A stretch of 64,000 bases of DNA, taken from NCBI RefSeq assembly GCF_001667925.1, contig NZ_LZJR01000053.1:1-64000 (forward strand). Direction: 5' to 3'. Of this stretch, positions 34,665 to 44,056 are shown piece by piece. The stretch is from Mycobacterium sp. E2479 (GTDB lineage: Bacteria; Actinomycetota; Actinomycetes; Mycobacteriales; Mycobacteriaceae). The notes under the pieces are model-generated. The model had not been told where the DNA came from, did not search any database, and saw only the letters and a list, made by a program, of their open reading frames with translations. The position numbers were made by a program, and so were the translations under genes. Position 1 is the stretch's first letter. Every line of letters starts with the position of its first letter.

Positions 34665-35219
34665 TTAGGCAATCCCTTGACTGGCATGCGATGACACGTC
34701 GATGCGGTCAGGCAAGCTGATGTCCAGGTGAAGGACCGATCCGAAATCGCTTCGCTCACGCGGCCAGCCGAAATCGGACAAGACAGCGAGCATCAGGTGG
34801 TTCTGGGCCAACACGTCCGCGACGAATCGACGAATTCCATTGACTCTGGCGATTTGGGCCAGGCGTTTGAGCAATGCCGTTCCCACGCCGACCGAATGAT
34901 CTTCATGAGCGACCACAATGGCGATGTCGGCAGCCGTCGGATCAGCACAGACGGTGTAATTCGCCACACCCACCAGCCGGTCTCCGTCGAATGCGCCCAG
35001 CGCGCACTGCCCGTCCTTGGGTTCGATCAGCTCCCTCACAAGTTGGTCGAGGTGGGCTGGATGCAGGGTGAAGAAGCGGAAGTAACGGTCATGATCGCTG
35101 AGGTGTCGGTGGAGCGCCACGACAGCTTCGGCGTCCTTCCCGTCGATGCGACGCAATGAGATCACCCGGCCGTCCAACAATTGGGATGTGGCAGTGTCTC
35201 TCACCGCTTGACTTCTCAT
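34665..35219 (-). CDS. GNAT-family acetyltransferase
   Basis: A 184-residue GNAT enzyme. The acetyl-CoA site is the EDHSVGVGTALLKRLAQIAR segment (about residues 110-129, R/Q-x-x-G-x-G/A type), preceded by the DRLVGVANYTV and ADIAIVVAHE strands. The sequence resembles the catalytic domain of mycobacterial Pat protein acetyltransferases (FRFFTLHPAHLDQLVRELI) without the cyclic-nucleotide domain. ATG at 35219 with AAGGAG upstream. It lies between devS (144 bp upstream) and a universal stress protein gene, its possible substrate. Confidence 0.8.
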   Translation of the reverse strand: MRSQAVRDTATSQLLDGRVISLRRIDGKDAEAVVALHRHLSDHDRYFRFFTLHPAHLDQLVRELIEPKDGQCALGAFDGDRLVGVANYTVCADPTAADIAIVVAHEDHSVGVGTALLKRLAQIARVNGIRRFVADVLAQNHLMLAVLSDFGWPRERSDFGSVLHLDISLPDRIDVSSHASQGIA

Positions 35220-35363
35220 TACGTCTCCTTGACGGGCCGGGCGCCGCGTTGTGCTCGGTTGGCGGGCCTGGACATCACGTTATCCGGAGCGTTGAAGCTC
35301 GGCCAGGGCCATTCGGCCCAGTGCCGGTGCCATTGGTCCCATAGGCGTTGTGCGAGTTGCCGA

Positions 35364-37076
35364 TCAGCCAGCGTTGAGCGGAGCGGTCCAGTGGACGCGC
35401 GTACCGCCGGTGGCCTCGTTGGAGATTTCGCAACGGCCACCGACCTGTTCGGCGCGGTACTGCATGTTCGCCAGGCCGCTGCGCCGCTGATTATCGGCGG
35501 GCATGCCGCTTCCGTTGTCGATGATGTCGAGTGCCAGCATGTCGGCAACGTCGATTTCGACCGTCAGCCGCGAGGCGCTGGAGTGACGGATGGCGTTGCT
35601 CACGGCTTCCACGGTGACGGCTTCGGCATGTTCGGCAAGCTCGCCGCCGACGGTGGTCGTCGGTCCGTGCATGCGCACCGTGGTGACGATGCCGCGGTTC
35701 TCGGTGAGATCGGTGACCACTTGCTGAATGCGATTGCGGAAGCTACTTTCATGCTCCAACGGGGATTTCAGCTGGAAGATCGTGGTGCGGATCTCCTCGA
35801 TGATCGTCTGGAGATCGTCGAGCGTTTTATTGAGTCGCTCGACAACCTCCGGTGAACGTGCCCGAGCAACGGTGCTTTGTAGGTCCATGCCCGCGGCGAA
35901 CAATCGTTGGATGACGTGATCGTGCAAGTCATGCGCGATGCGCTCCCGTTCGCCCACCAGGGTCAACTGGCGGGCGTGCTCGCGAGCCGAGGCAAGCATC
36001 AGGGCCAGGGCCGCGTGGCTGGCGAAATCGCGAACCAGGTCAAGGTAAGTGTCGTCGAACGGTGGCTGGCCGGCGCCGCGTGCCACCGCAATCACTCCAG
36101 CGACTTCATCCTGGGTCCGCAGCGGCATCAAGATTGCGCTGCGCTGCCCGACGTCGGTGAACGCCTGGATCGGGTAGCTCAACGACTCCGTGATTATCGG
36201 CTCACCAGAGCGGAAAACGCCACCGCTGGTGGAGGAGTCCACCGGGATCCGTTGACCGATGACCTCGGAGGCGTTCAGTCCCACCGCCGCCGAGATCACC
36301 AGTGTGTCGATCTCATCCACGGGCAAGTCAGCGTCAATCGGGACCAGCACGATCGCCTGCTCGGCATCGGTCAGAGCGCACGCACGGTCGGCGATCAACT
36401 GTAGTGGGCTAAAGCCCGATTCCGCGTTCGACAGCAGAGCCGTGGTGATCTCCCGGCTGGCTTCCATCCATTTCACCGACATGCGTTCGCACTCGAAGAG
36501 CTGCGCATTGTCGATCGCGACTGCGGCGGCAACCGCCAGAGCCCGGGCGGCAACCTCATCGGATTCAGAGAACACGCGGCCCGGCTCGTCGTGGGTCAGG
36601 TAAAGATTGCCGAAAACCGCTCCACGGATGGTGATGGGCACCCCGATGAATCCTTGCATCGCCGGATGATGATCTGGAAAGCCGACCGCAGCCGGGTGTC
36701 TGGTGAGGTCATCCAGGCGCAAGGCCGGCTGGTCGAGAAGCGAGACGGAAAGAACACCCTTACCGACGGGCAAATGTCCGATCCGCTCCCTTGTAGCGTC
36801 GTCGATTCCGTCGTGGATAAATGAGATCAAGGCACCGGTCGGGTCACGTACGGCAAGTGCCCCGTACGGAGCACGAGTCAGGTCTTTGGCCGCGTGAACG
36901 ATACGGCGCAACGTCGCGTCAAGATCGAGATCCGAGCCGATCTCGACGATCACGCGCAGCAATCGCTCCATCTGATCGCGTGCCGCCGGCAACTCGTCGA
37001 GCTGCTGGTGCATCCTGCTTACCAGCCCACGCTCGCCCAGTCCGGCAAATGCCGAGCCGTTATCGTCGTTGGCCAC
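35364..37076 (-). CDS. devS: DevS/DosS-type GAF-GAF sensor histidine kinase
   Basis: A 570-residue kinase. Two GAF domains (about 60-200 and 225-375) precede the HisKA_3 helix IAHDLHDHVIQRLFAAGM with the phospho-acceptor His intact, then an HATPase domain (AVSNAIRHSSASRLTVEID, DIIDNGSGMPADNQ). GAF-A contains DHHPAMQGFIGVP, equivalent to the DevS/DosT segment carrying the haem-ligand His, so O2/NO/CO sensing through haem is expected. GTG start at 37076 behind GGAGG. It is 155 bp downstream of devR in the same direction, as in the M. tuberculosis Rv3134c-devR-devS operon. Confidence 0.9.
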   Translation of the reverse strand: MANDDNGSAFAGLGERGLVSRMHQQLDELPAARDQMERLLRVIVEIGSDLDLDATLRRIVHAAKDLTRAPYGALAVRDPTGALISFIHDGIDDATRERIGHLPVGKGVLSVSLLDQPALRLDDLTRHPAAVGFPDHHPAMQGFIGVPITIRGAVFGNLYLTHDEPGRVFSESDEVAARALAVAAAVAIDNAQLFECERMSVKWMEASREITTALLSNAESGFSPLQLIADRACALTDAEQAIVLVPIDADLPVDEIDTLVISAAVGLNASEVIGQRIPVDSSTSGGVFRSGEPIITESLSYPIQAFTDVGQRSAILMPLRTQDEVAGVIAVARGAGQPPFDDTYLDLVRDFASHAALALMLASAREHARQLTLVGERERIAHDLHDHVIQRLFAAGMDLQSTVARARSPEVVERLNKTLDDLQTIIEEIRTTIFQLKSPLEHESSFRNRIQQVVTDLTENRGIVTTVRMHGPTTTVGGELAEHAEAVTVEAVSNAIRHSSASRLTVEIDVADMLALDIIDNGSGMPADNQRRSGLANMQYRAEQVGGRCEISNEATGGTRVHWTAPLNAG

Positions 37077-37231
37077 CTGTTACCTCCGACAACTAAGCCC
37101 CGTAGCAACTGCGCGTCACACATATCCAGTGCTAAGGCATCAACGCGAAGGTGCTCAGGCCAGCTTAGTCTCGTTGGGCCCGGACCGTCCCAAGTTGTAA
37201 CGGCTGGTCCTGCGGAAGCCGTCTTCGCAGG

Positions 37232-37885
37232 TCAGGTGCCTGTATTCGGCGGAGAGTGCTGGTCAAGCCTCGTCGCGAAAACCGCGGCTTGAGTACGCCG
37301 CTCCATGCCGAGCTTGGCCAGCAGGCGCGATACGTAATTCTTGACCGTTTTCTCGGCCAGGAACATCCGGGCGGCGATCTGCCTGTTGGTCAAGCCCTCG
37401 CCGAGCAGCCCCAGTAGCGTTCGCTCCTGCTCGGTCAGTCCGGACAGCGGATCCTTGTGCTCCGTGCCGCCCCGCAGCTTGGCCATCAGTGCGGTAGCCG
37501 CTCGGCTATCCAGCAGCGATTTACCGGCACCGACGTCCTTGATCGCTTGAGCAAGCTCCATCCCCCGGATGTCCTTGACGACATAGCCGCTGGCGCCGGC
37601 CAGGATTGCCTCGAGCATCGCCTCGTCGGAGGTGAACGACGTCAACATCAGGCATCGCAGCTCCGGAAGCTCCGACAAAAGGTCACGGCACAATTCGATG
37701 CCGTTGCCGTCGGGGAGGCGCACATCGAGTACGGCGACGTCAGGCTTTGTCGCGGGTATTCGCACCATCGCTTCGGACACCGATCCCGCGTCGCCGACGA
37801 CTTCCAGATCGGGGTCCGAGGCGAGCAGCTCGGTGAGTCCGCGGCGGACGACTTCGTGGTCGTCGACCAAAAAGACTGTAACCAT
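37232..37885 (-). CDS. devR: DevR/DosR dormancy response regulator
   Basis: A 217-residue NarL-family regulator. The receiver domain has the acidic pair [13 protein letters not shown], the phosphorylated Asp in [13 protein letters not shown] and Lys in GYVVKDIRG. The LuxR-type HTH is [20 protein letters not shown] and [20 protein letters not shown], whose recognition residues match DosR. Near-identity to M. tuberculosis DosR is clear through most of the chain. ATG at 37885 with GGAAGGG upstream. It lies 77 bp downstream of an Rv3134c-type USP gene and should bind the paired boxes listed in this window. Confidence 0.95.
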   Translation of the reverse strand: MVTVFLVDDHEVVRRGLTELLASDPDLEVVGDAGSVSEAMVRIPATKPDVAVLDVRLPDGNGIELCRDLLSELPELRCLMLTSFTSDEAMLEAILAGASGYVVKDIRGMELAQAIKDVGAGKSLLDSRAATALMAKLRGGTEHKDPLSGLTEQERTLLGLLGEGLTNRQIAARMFLAEKTVKNYVSRLLAKLGMERRTQAAVFATRLDQHSPPNTGT

Positions 37886-37962
37886 GGCGAGCCCTTCCTA
37901 CCGTGCCGTACGTTCCATGTAAAGACATATCGCGATGCTCCGCATTTCATCGTCTTCCGGCT

Positions 37963-38820
37963 TCACATATGCCGGCCGTTGACGACCAGCAGCGAGCAGC
38001 CGGCGGCTTGGAGTACGGCACTGCCGACCGGTCCAACCAGTTCCTGCAGATGCTCGCGATTCTGCGAGCCGACAATTGCCAGCTGTACCGATCCGCGGTT
38101 GCAACCCAGGAATTCGAGCAGGGTGTTGTGGGCCGCCGCCGCTTCCACCTGGACATGCGGGTAACGACGTCTGCAGCCGGCCAGCCGGCGATCTAGGTCG
38201 GCGACTGCCCGCAGATCGTGCTTCCCCTCGACCGCCACATCATGGGACACGCTTCGCCGGCACACGATTGCGTGAACAGTGGCGTTGCGCATCCGAGCTT
38301 CCTCCATGGCAATGCCCAGCAACTTTGCGCTGTCGGGAGAATTGTCTACCTCAACGACGATCCCGGGCGCCGAATGGCCGGGCCGATCATCGGGCCTTCG
38401 GATGATAGCCGTGGGACATGGCGCGGAGACGGCAAGAGCCGCAGCGCTAGAGCCTACCCGGCCCGGTCGAAAATGGCGGAGGCCCACCGCACCCACACAT
38501 GTCATCGCCGCTGATGCCGACGCTTCGATCAACGACCTGACCGCTGGCCCCCGGACGACCTCCATCTCCGTCTTCACTTGCCGACCAGTGGCTTCGATTG
38601 CTGTGAGCGCACGCCCGATGGCGGTTTCCGCGGCGGCGAACATGCGCGCCAAGGTCTTTGGATCGGCATCGCACCCATCACCTTGCTCGATCACATGAAG
38701 CAGCCGCAGCGGAGCGTCACGATCCACCGCCTCGTCCACAGCCCAGAGAGCCGCCTGCACCGCCGCCTTCGACCCGTCGATACCAACGACGACTGGGCGC
38801 TCTCTCGGTGACTCCTTCAT
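37963..38820 (-). CDS. Universal stress protein upstream of devR (Rv3134c-like)
   Basis: A 285-residue tandem USP. Domain 1 begins PVVVGIDGSKAAVQAALWAV; its motif is degraded (VGAVGLRHFRPGRVGSSAAA). Domain 2 has VGSQNREHLQELVGPVGSAV, also not a clean G-2x-G-9x-G. The position immediately before devR and devS equals that of Rv3134c in M. tuberculosis, with which it was probably co-transcribed ancestrally. ATG at 38820, with GAGG upstream. The gap to the preceding USP gene is 18 bp, so the operon starts at 39609. Confidence 0.85.
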   Translation of the reverse strand: MKESPRERPVVVGIDGSKAAVQAALWAVDEAVDRDAPLRLLHVIEQGDGCDADPKTLARMFAAAETAIGRALTAIEATGRQVKTEMEVVRGPAVRSLIEASASAAMTCVGAVGLRHFRPGRVGSSAAALAVSAPCPTAIIRRPDDRPGHSAPGIVVEVDNSPDSAKLLGIAMEEARMRNATVHAIVCRRSVSHDVAVEGKHDLRAVADLDRRLAGCRRRYPHVQVEAAAAHNTLLEFLGCNRGSVQLAIVGSQNREHLQELVGPVGSAVLQAAGCSLLVVNGRHM

Positions 38821-38838
38821 GGGCGAGGCCTCTGGTAC

Positions 38839-39609
38839 CTAGTCCCGGACAATCAGCACCGAGCAGCCCGGATAGCCCACAATCGGGTGATAATTGGGTG
38901 TGCCGAGCTCAGCAATATGAGTTGCGTCGGACCTACCCACAACGGCGAGTTCGATTGCATTGCTGTGGTTTACAGATGATCTTGGGCCGGTGCCGGCTGC
39001 GACGATCTCAACGGGCACGTCCGGATAGCGCCGAACCCAGCTGTTCAGGCGCCGATCGATCTGCCGCACTGTGGCGTTGCGCCGACGCCCTTCCTCCATA
39101 GCCTGGTGGACAACCTCTTCGTTGTCGGGCTCATCATTGAGTACTACGGCGATCACCCCGGGCTTCGCCGGCGTTCCGTCGGGACTGGTGCGAATGATCG
39201 CCACCGGGCAGTGTGCACGCGTCGCCAACGCAGCCTCGGTTGTGCCGAGGAGCTTGTCGACGGCCCACCGGCGCTGGTCGGTACCGACGCACACCAGTGC
39301 CGCATCCAACGATTCATCGATCAGTACCTGTTCTGGGTCGCCGGAGAGCAAGACCGTCTCGACCTCGACGGGTTTCCCCACACCTTCCACCGCGACTTCA
39401 GCTTGGTAGAGGGCGGTTTCGCCGGCTTCAAGCTCCCGGTCCGAAGGTGGTGCCGACGTAGCTCGTGATCCCTTGCGCCCGGCGACATGAACGAGGCGCA
39501 GGGGCAGCTGTCGGGTAATCGCTTCATCGACCGCCCATTTGGCAGCGTTCACCCCGGCCTGCGACCCGTCGATGCCGACGACCACCGACTTCGAATGCAG
39601 CTGATTCAT
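38839..39609 (-). CDS. Universal stress protein, first gene of the devRS operon
   Basis: A 256-residue tandem USP. It begins MNQLHSKSVVVGIDGSQAG; the ATG at 39609 has GGGAG 6 bp upstream, better than the in-frame start at 39654. Domain 1 motif VGTDQRRWAVDKLLGTTEAA and domain 2 motif VGRSDATHIAELGTPNYHP are both degenerate, so nucleotide binding is doubtful. It is followed by a second USP gene, devR and devS on the same strand and preceded by two DosR-like boxes, so DevR probably activates its own operon here. Confidence 0.8.
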   Translation of the reverse strand: MNQLHSKSVVVGIDGSQAGVNAAKWAVDEAITRQLPLRLVHVAGRKGSRATSAPPSDRELEAGETALYQAEVAVEGVGKPVEVETVLLSGDPEQVLIDESLDAALVCVGTDQRRWAVDKLLGTTEAALATRAHCPVAIIRTSPDGTPAKPGVIAVVLNDEPDNEEVVHQAMEEGRRRNATVRQIDRRLNSWVRRYPDVPVEIVAAGTGPRSSVNHSNAIELAVVGRSDATHIAELGTPNYHPIVGYPGCSVLIVRD

Positions 39610-39937
39610 CGGAGCTCCCGGGTTAGGTGTTGTGTCGCACACTGATGGATTCAATGCCAGACTAGGGATGTTTCGACGGTCATGGAGGAGTCCTTAGGCC
39701 CCTTGTCAACAGCCGTTCGTCCCGAAGAAGACGCTTTGGCACACATGCCCGTTCATTGGCGCGTGAGGCGGACGGCTCGGCGGCCAGCGAAAACAATTTT
39801 TCGATGTCCGCTCGGGTGCAGCGGCCAATTGCTCCGACTCGGTCACAAGAGCCGGATTCATCGTCGAGTGACGATCTGCACTCGGCCGGGAATCGACTCG
39901 GCTCCCACATCCATGTCCGTTGACTCCGCTCCGTTGA
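39610..39937. other. Intergenic region between convergently read operon ends and starts
   Basis: A 328-bp gap between the Rv2030c-like stop (39938) and the USP start (39609). Besides the DosR-like pair I see no gene; short frames in it have no ribosome sites. Confidence 0.5.
39689..39723 (-). promoter_or_regulatory. Pair of DosR-like boxes before the USP-USP-devR-devS operon
   Basis: On the gene strand GGGACGAACGGCTG (39710-39723) and GGGGCCTAAGGACT (39689-39702) have centres exactly 21 bp apart, about 87-107 bp before the ATG at 39609. The distance equals two helical turns, suited to two DosR dimers on one face. Confidence 0.65.
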
Positions 39938-41980
39938 TCACAGTCCGGTGGGATAGGTTTCGGGTGTTTCGCCGGCGATCCAGAGACTGGTGGGCTCAAG
40001 AGGTTCCAGAGCCCGGGTCCGATCGATATGGATAATCGCGTCGAATTGGTCCGCGGGGCGGACATGAAAATAGTGACTCTGCCGTTCCGTCTCGGGCCGG
40101 TAGATGACGCCGATGGCACGCCCCAACCGAACCGCACTGAGCGGATTGGTGGCTTCCCTGCTGAGAAGTGGCGAAACCAAGAACGACGCCTTACCGGTTT
40201 CGTGCAGAAGTTCCTCGATGCTTCCATTGAGTGCCGGGCGAATGGCCTTACGTTCCGCCACCCCGCCCCACTCGCTGGCAGCGGTGACCGTGCCGTCGTA
40301 CGTGCTGAAACCGATCAGCCGAGACTCCTCACCGTATTGCTGCCGAACGAGCTGCCCAAGTGTCAGCTGTCCGTCCGCCCAAACCTCGGTCGCTCGTGCG
40401 TCGCCAACATGAGAATTGTGGGCCCACACCACGATTCGCGCTGACGGGACGTCCGAATGGCGGTCTAGATGTTTGACCAGCGCGTGGAGGGTCTGCGCCA
40501 TGTGCTTGTCGCGCAGGTTCCACGAGTTGACCCGGCCGCTGAACATTGCTCGGTAGTACTCCTCTGCATTACGCACAGTTTGCGCATTCTGCTCGGCGTA
40601 GAAGAGTTCGTCTTCGGCGAGCAGTCCATCCCTGCGCGCGTAGGACAGTGCGTTGCGCTGGATGTCGACCAGCTGTTCGACCGCTTGTGCCTCGCACGAC
40701 GGACCGGCGCCGAATGCCGCCGCGAAACCGTACGCCTGACCATCGTCGGCCGAGGCGTGGTCGAAGCATGCATAGCGCTCCCGCGCCCGAGCCGCCGCCT
40801 TCGGATCGACTTTGTCGAGGTAGTTGATAACTTCCTGCAGCGATCGGTGCAAGCTGTACAGATCGAGTCCGTAGAACCCGGCCTGCCGATGACCGTCTGG
40901 CTCCTGCCGGTGATTTCGCACGCGCAGCCAGTCAACGAAATCACGAACCACCGTGTTGCGCCACATCCAGGCGGGGAAACGCTCGAAGCCGCTCAGTGCC
41001 GCGTCGGCGCTCTTGTCTTCGGCCTGACCGTGAACATACCGGTTCACTCGGTAGGCGTCGGGCCAGTCAGCCTCCGCGGCGACTGCGCAGAAGCCCCTTT
41101 CCTCGATCAGCCATTTTGTGATCGCGGCTCGCGCCTCGTAAAACTCATGTGTGCCGTGCGAGCTCTCGCCGATCAGCACGATTCGGGCATCACCTATCAG
41201 CGCGTCCAGCGCCTCCCAGGGCGGGACACCCGCCGGTGCGTCGATGGCCACCCTGGCGATCACCTGCGCCGGCGTGACCTCGGTGGCCGTTTTCGTCCAC
41301 GCGCCGGTGGTGGGTGTGGCAAGCAACTGGCGCACCTCGTCATCGGTTACCTGACGAAAATCCCAGAAAGACTCACCGACGGCCAGGAATGGCGTCGGCA
41401 TGCTGGCGCATACGACATCGTCCACCAGGCCGGCGAATTCTCGGCAGGTGGATTCGGGTGCCGCGGGCACGGCCATCACGATGTGGGCGGGCTCGGCCTC
41501 GCGCAAAGCCTGCACCGCCGCGAACATGCTTGCGCCGGTGGCCAATCCATCATCAACCAGAATGACCGTCTTGCCGGACACGTCTACGGGTGGGCGTCCG
41601 TCGCGATAAACGGCCTCGCGCCGGACAAGTTCGCGGCCTTCACGTTCGGCGATGAAGCGCAATTGCTGCGGCGTGATCCGCAGGCCGCGCACAACGTCAT
41701 CATTGATCACGACGCGACCTCCGGTGGCGAGGGCCCCGACCGCGAATTCTTCGTGTCCCGGCGCTCCGAGCTTGCGCACGATGAAGGCATCCAGCGGGGC
41801 GTGTAGCGCCGCTGCCACCTCCCATGCCACGGGTAACCCTCCCCTGGCCAAACCCAAGACGATCACGTCGGGTCGGTCGCGGTAGGCGGTGAGGAGGTTT
41901 CCCAATACCTGCCCGGCCTCGCGGCGGTCGCGAAAGACGCGCCGCGGCGAGCGTCGGGTGACGTCAGCCGCTCTGGTCAT
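39938..41980 (-). CDS. Phosphoribosyltransferase-erythromycin esterase fusion (Rv2030c-like)
   Basis: A 680-residue fusion. Residues about 15-220 are a type I phosphoribosyltransferase domain with the PRPP loop [14 protein letters not shown] and [18 protein letters not shown]. Residues about 245-665 are an erythromycin-esterase-like domain: [37 protein letters not shown] and [16 protein letters not shown] carry the conserved Glu/His residues. The length equals Rv2030c (681). It lies 12 bp downstream of hspX, the same order as hspX-Rv2030c in M. tuberculosis, and should be hypoxia-induced with it. Substrate of neither domain is known. Confidence 0.9.
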   Translation of the reverse strand: MTRAADVTRRSPRRVFRDRREAGQVLGNLLTAYRDRPDVIVLGLARGGLPVAWEVAAALHAPLDAFIVRKLGAPGHEEFAVGALATGGRVVINDDVVRGLRITPQQLRFIAEREGRELVRREAVYRDGRPPVDVSGKTVILVDDGLATGASMFAAVQALREAEPAHIVMAVPAAPESTCREFAGLVDDVVCASMPTPFLAVGESFWDFRQVTDDEVRQLLATPTTGAWTKTATEVTPAQVIARVAIDAPAGVPPWEALDALIGDARIVLIGESSHGTHEFYEARAAITKWLIEERGFCAVAAEADWPDAYRVNRYVHGQAEDKSADAALSGFERFPAWMWRNTVVRDFVDWLRVRNHRQEPDGHRQAGFYGLDLYSLHRSLQEVINYLDKVDPKAAARARERYACFDHASADDGQAYGFAAAFGAGPSCEAQAVEQLVDIQRNALSYARRDGLLAEDELFYAEQNAQTVRNAEEYYRAMFSGRVNSWNLRDKHMAQTLHALVKHLDRHSDVPSARIVVWAHNSHVGDARATEVWADGQLTLGQLVRQQYGEESRLIGFSTYDGTVTAASEWGGVAERKAIRPALNGSIEELLHETGKASFLVSPLLSREATNPLSAVRLGRAIGVIYRPETERQSHYFHVRPADQFDAIIHIDRTRALEPLEPTSLWIAGETPETYPTGL

Positions 41981-41992
41981 CGCGCACCGCGG

Positions 41993-42430
41993 TCACTGTC
42001 CATTGGCCGATCGCACTTCGATGTGTCGCTCCGCGGGCTTCGCCTCCGAGACCGCCACCGAGACAGTGAGAATCCCCTGGTCGTAGGTAGCGTCGATGCT
42101 GCCTTCGTCGGCACCGGCCGGCAGCGACACACTCCGGACAAACGAGCCGTACGAGAACTCCGACCGTCCATCGAAGTCCTTTTTCTCGCTACGCTCCGCC
42201 TTGATCGTCAGCTGCCCGTCGCGCACGGTGATGTCGATGTCTTTTGCGGGATCGACGCCCGGCATTTCCGCGCGCACTACGTAGCGGCCGTCTTTCATTT
42301 CGTCCTCGAGTCGCATCACGGGCGCCTCGAAGGCTGGGCGCAGTCCTGTCAAGGATGGGAAGCCCGCGAACAACTCCGAGATCTCCGGAAATAGCGATAT
42401 CGGCCGGCGCCGAACGGGAACGGTGCCCAT
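41993..42430 (-). CDS. hspX: Alpha-crystallin HspX (Hsp20 family)
   Basis: A 145-residue small heat-shock protein matching M. tuberculosis HspX (144) throughout: PISLFPEISELFAGFPS at the N terminus, RLEDEMKDGRYVVRAEMPGV, VRDGQLTIKAERSEKKDFDG and the ATYDQGILTVSVAVSE beta strand. It is an ATP-independent holdase prominent in dormant mycobacteria. ATG at 42430. A near-perfect DosR-like box (42503-42516) and a weaker one lie 73-108 bp upstream. It is followed by the Rv2030c-like gene. Confidence 0.95.
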   Translation of the reverse strand: MGTVPVRRRPISLFPEISELFAGFPSLTGLRPAFEAPVMRLEDEMKDGRYVVRAEMPGVDPAKDIDITVRDGQLTIKAERSEKKDFDGRSEFSYGSFVRSVSLPAGADEGSIDATYDQGILTVSVAVSEAKPAERHIEVRSANGQ

Positions 42431-42502
42431 TGGATGACTCCTGATGAAACGTGATTCGGTACTTGCACTGTCCATCGCACCAATCGGCCGACAATGTCGA
42501 AA

Positions 42503-42538
42503 GGGACCGAAGTCCCCGGGTTGTGGGTCGTTCGTCAG
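42503..42538 (-). promoter_or_regulatory. Pair of DosR-like boxes upstream of hspX
   Basis: GGGACCGAAGTCCC (42503-42516) is an excellent match to GGGAC-N4-GTCCC. GGGTCGTTCGTCAG (42525-42538) is a weaker second site with its centre 22 bp further upstream. The strong box is 73 bp before the hspX ATG. Confidence 0.85.
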
Positions 42539-42566
42539 CTCCCTAACCGATCGACAGCCATGCCCG

Positions 42567-42806
42567 TCAAACCGGACGGGAAAGCGCGCTGATGCATGCC
42601 ATGACACGGTCGAGCACGAAACCGAACGCGTCGCCGTCTTCGGCGATGCTGAACAACCCCCGATGCCGCAGGAACCCCTCCAGCCTCCGATCCAGCGGCC
42701 AAGCCGCATAGGTGTCGCCGGCGTAGACGGAGTTCGTGAACTGCCAAGCGAGCGCATCGACGTCGGAGTCGTTCAACACCAACCGATCACCCAGGGGGGA
42801 AGCCAT
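42567..42806 (-). CDS. Small acidic hypothetical protein
   Basis: A 79-residue soluble protein: MASPLGDRLVLNDSDVDALA, then NSVYAGDTYAAWPLDRRLEG and a RHRGLFSIAEDGDAFGFVLD segment. No known domain recognised. ATG at 42806, 11 bp after the stop of the nitroreductase gene, so it belongs to that transcript; the next gene downstream is hspX, which has its own promoter. It may be a dormancy-regulon small protein by position only. Confidence 0.6.
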   Translation of the reverse strand: MASPLGDRLVLNDSDVDALAWQFTNSVYAGDTYAAWPLDRRLEGFLRHRGLFSIAEDGDAFGFVLDRVMACISALSRPV

Positions 42807-42816
42807 TTTTCGCGTC

Positions 42817-43803
42817 CTAGGCCCGGATCCGCAACACGTCGGCCAGGGGGCGCCGCGGCGTCGGCCGGGGTGACGACTCACCCTCCGGTTCGACACCCAC
42901 CCGGATCAAAACCTGAGGTAGGGCGATGCGGCGAGTGAGGTCACGGATCATCTCCCTGGTAGCTTCCAGCTCCGTGATGTGTGTCACCGGGCAAGTCGAC
43001 AGTCCGGCCAACGTGCATTCCAGCAAGATCGTCGACAACGCCTCGCCGCATCGGAGGGCATCCACTCGCGTGTCCCCGAGTGTCGACAGAACGAGTATCT
43101 TCGCTTCGTCGTAGGTACCCGCGGAGCTCCGCTCGTCCAGCGGGTCGACAGGAAACCGGCGGTTCACATCGACTCTGCGGTCGTCCGCCTCTGAAACCAA
43201 TGCGCTGTCGGGAATACCCTCAAACTTCCTCAATGGTGATGTCCACCAGTCTAATTCATGGTGATAATCATCGTCGTAGCGACGCAGGGCTTCGGCGAGT
43301 CGAGCCGCTTCCGCCAGCCGCGGTCGCGCGTCGGCGCCCAACACGTCGAGGCTGACGAAATCGTCTTCCAAGGCATTGCAAAGCACCGGTTCCACCGACG
43401 ACCAATGTTTGGGCGGCCCGAACGGCAGGCGGCTGGTGTGACGACGCACGATCGCGTCGGCGAGATCGCGGCGGGCCTGTGCGACATAATCGGTCGGCCT
43501 GAAGCTGATCGAGGCAAGGTGCTCGAAGTTGTTCGGATTCGGGAACTGTTCGACGTTCGTACTCCACCCGAGGGCGGCCATCGCAATCCGGAAGTGATCA
43601 AGCGCTGCGCCACAGCTGATGATCGCCTCTCTTCCGGATTTGTCGGTCGACGTAACTGTTCGCCGCGGATCGAGGAATAGGTCGACGCTGGTGTCGTTGG
43701 CAACCCAATGCCAAGGCTGACTGTTGTGTAGCGACGGGGCGCGACACGCCAACTCGACTGCCGCCGTGATCACGTCGGTGTCCGCGGTCAATCGGGCCAT
43801 CAT
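42817..43803 (-). CDS. acg: Acg-type nitroreductase-fold protein
   Basis: A 328-residue protein of the Acg/Rv3127/Rv3131 family. It begins MMARLTADTDVI and has ELACRAPSLHNSQPWHW, an FMN-binding-like start, REAIISCGAALDHFRIAMAA, VRRHTSRLPFG and a C-terminal LAGLSTCPVTHITEL segment. Acg of M. tuberculosis binds FMN but covers it with a lid and lacks nitroreductase activity, and may store flavin. It lies upstream of hspX, as acg does in M. tuberculosis, though there it is divergent. ATG at 43803 is 9 bp from AAAGGA; a GTG at 43809 is too close. Two DosR-like boxes lie upstream. Confidence 0.8.
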   Translation of the reverse strand: MMARLTADTDVITAAVELACRAPSLHNSQPWHWVANDTSVDLFLDPRRTVTSTDKSGREAIISCGAALDHFRIAMAALGWSTNVEQFPNPNNFEHLASISFRPTDYVAQARRDLADAIVRRHTSRLPFGPPKHWSSVEPVLCNALEDDFVSLDVLGADARPRLAEAARLAEALRRYDDDYHHELDWWTSPLRKFEGIPDSALVSEADDRRVDVNRRFPVDPLDERSSAGTYDEAKILVLSTLGDTRVDALRCGEALSTILLECTLAGLSTCPVTHITELEATREMIRDLTRRIALPQVLIRVGVEPEGESSPRPTPRRPLADVLRIRA

Positions 43804-43855
43804 CCTCACCTGTCCTTTCCGGTACGACCTTCTGACGCATGGGCAACCGACGCAA

Positions 43856-43890
43856 GGGTCCTAGGTCCCCACAGTCGAGTCCTTGGACTC
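43856..43890 (-). promoter_or_regulatory. Pair of DosR-like boxes for the acg-type gene
   Basis: GGGTCCTAGGTCCC (43856-43869) and GAGTCCTTGGACTC (43877-43890), both nearly symmetric, have centres 21 bp apart. They lie 53-87 bp upstream of the ATG at 43803. Confidence 0.75.
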
Positions 43891-43910
43891 CGCTGACGGT
43901 GATGCCGCGG

Positions 43911-43952
43911 GGGACAAAAGGACGAACGCGGTCTTCCGATGACTTTCGTCTC
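43911..43952 (+). promoter_or_regulatory. DosR-like boxes for the acetyl-CoA synthetase operon
   Basis: GGGACAAAAGGACG (43911-43924) and ATGACTTTCGTCTC (43939-43952) have centres 28 bp apart, 105-146 bp before the ATG at 44057. The second shares TGACTTT-N-G-N-CTCTA with the box before the acyl-CoA synthetase at 61199. Confidence 0.65.
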
Positions 43953-44056
43953 TATTGCGGCGGGCGGCGTGGGGAAACGATGAAGGCACCCACGCGACGA
44001 CAAGGACACTCCCATTCCTAGCTGTCGCCAGTCGGTCAGAATTTTAGGACTTCGGC

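Noticed and set aside
35219..35548. 109-codon minus-strand frame between devS and the GNAT gene
   Set aside because: Most of it overlaps the devS C terminus in another frame; the free part (QLAQRLWDQWHRHWAEWPWP) is suggestive but has no start or ribosome site.
37171..37199. TTGGGC-N8-GTCCCAA upstream of devS as a DosR box
   Set aside because: The two half sites are one base too far apart for the consensus and no partner site lies 21 bp away; devS is probably transcribed from the upstream operon promoter.
40469..41806. 445-codon open frame opposite the phosphoribosyltransferase-esterase fusion
   Set aside because: Antisense of a gene with clear domains; composition is typical of a mirror frame and there is no ribosome site.
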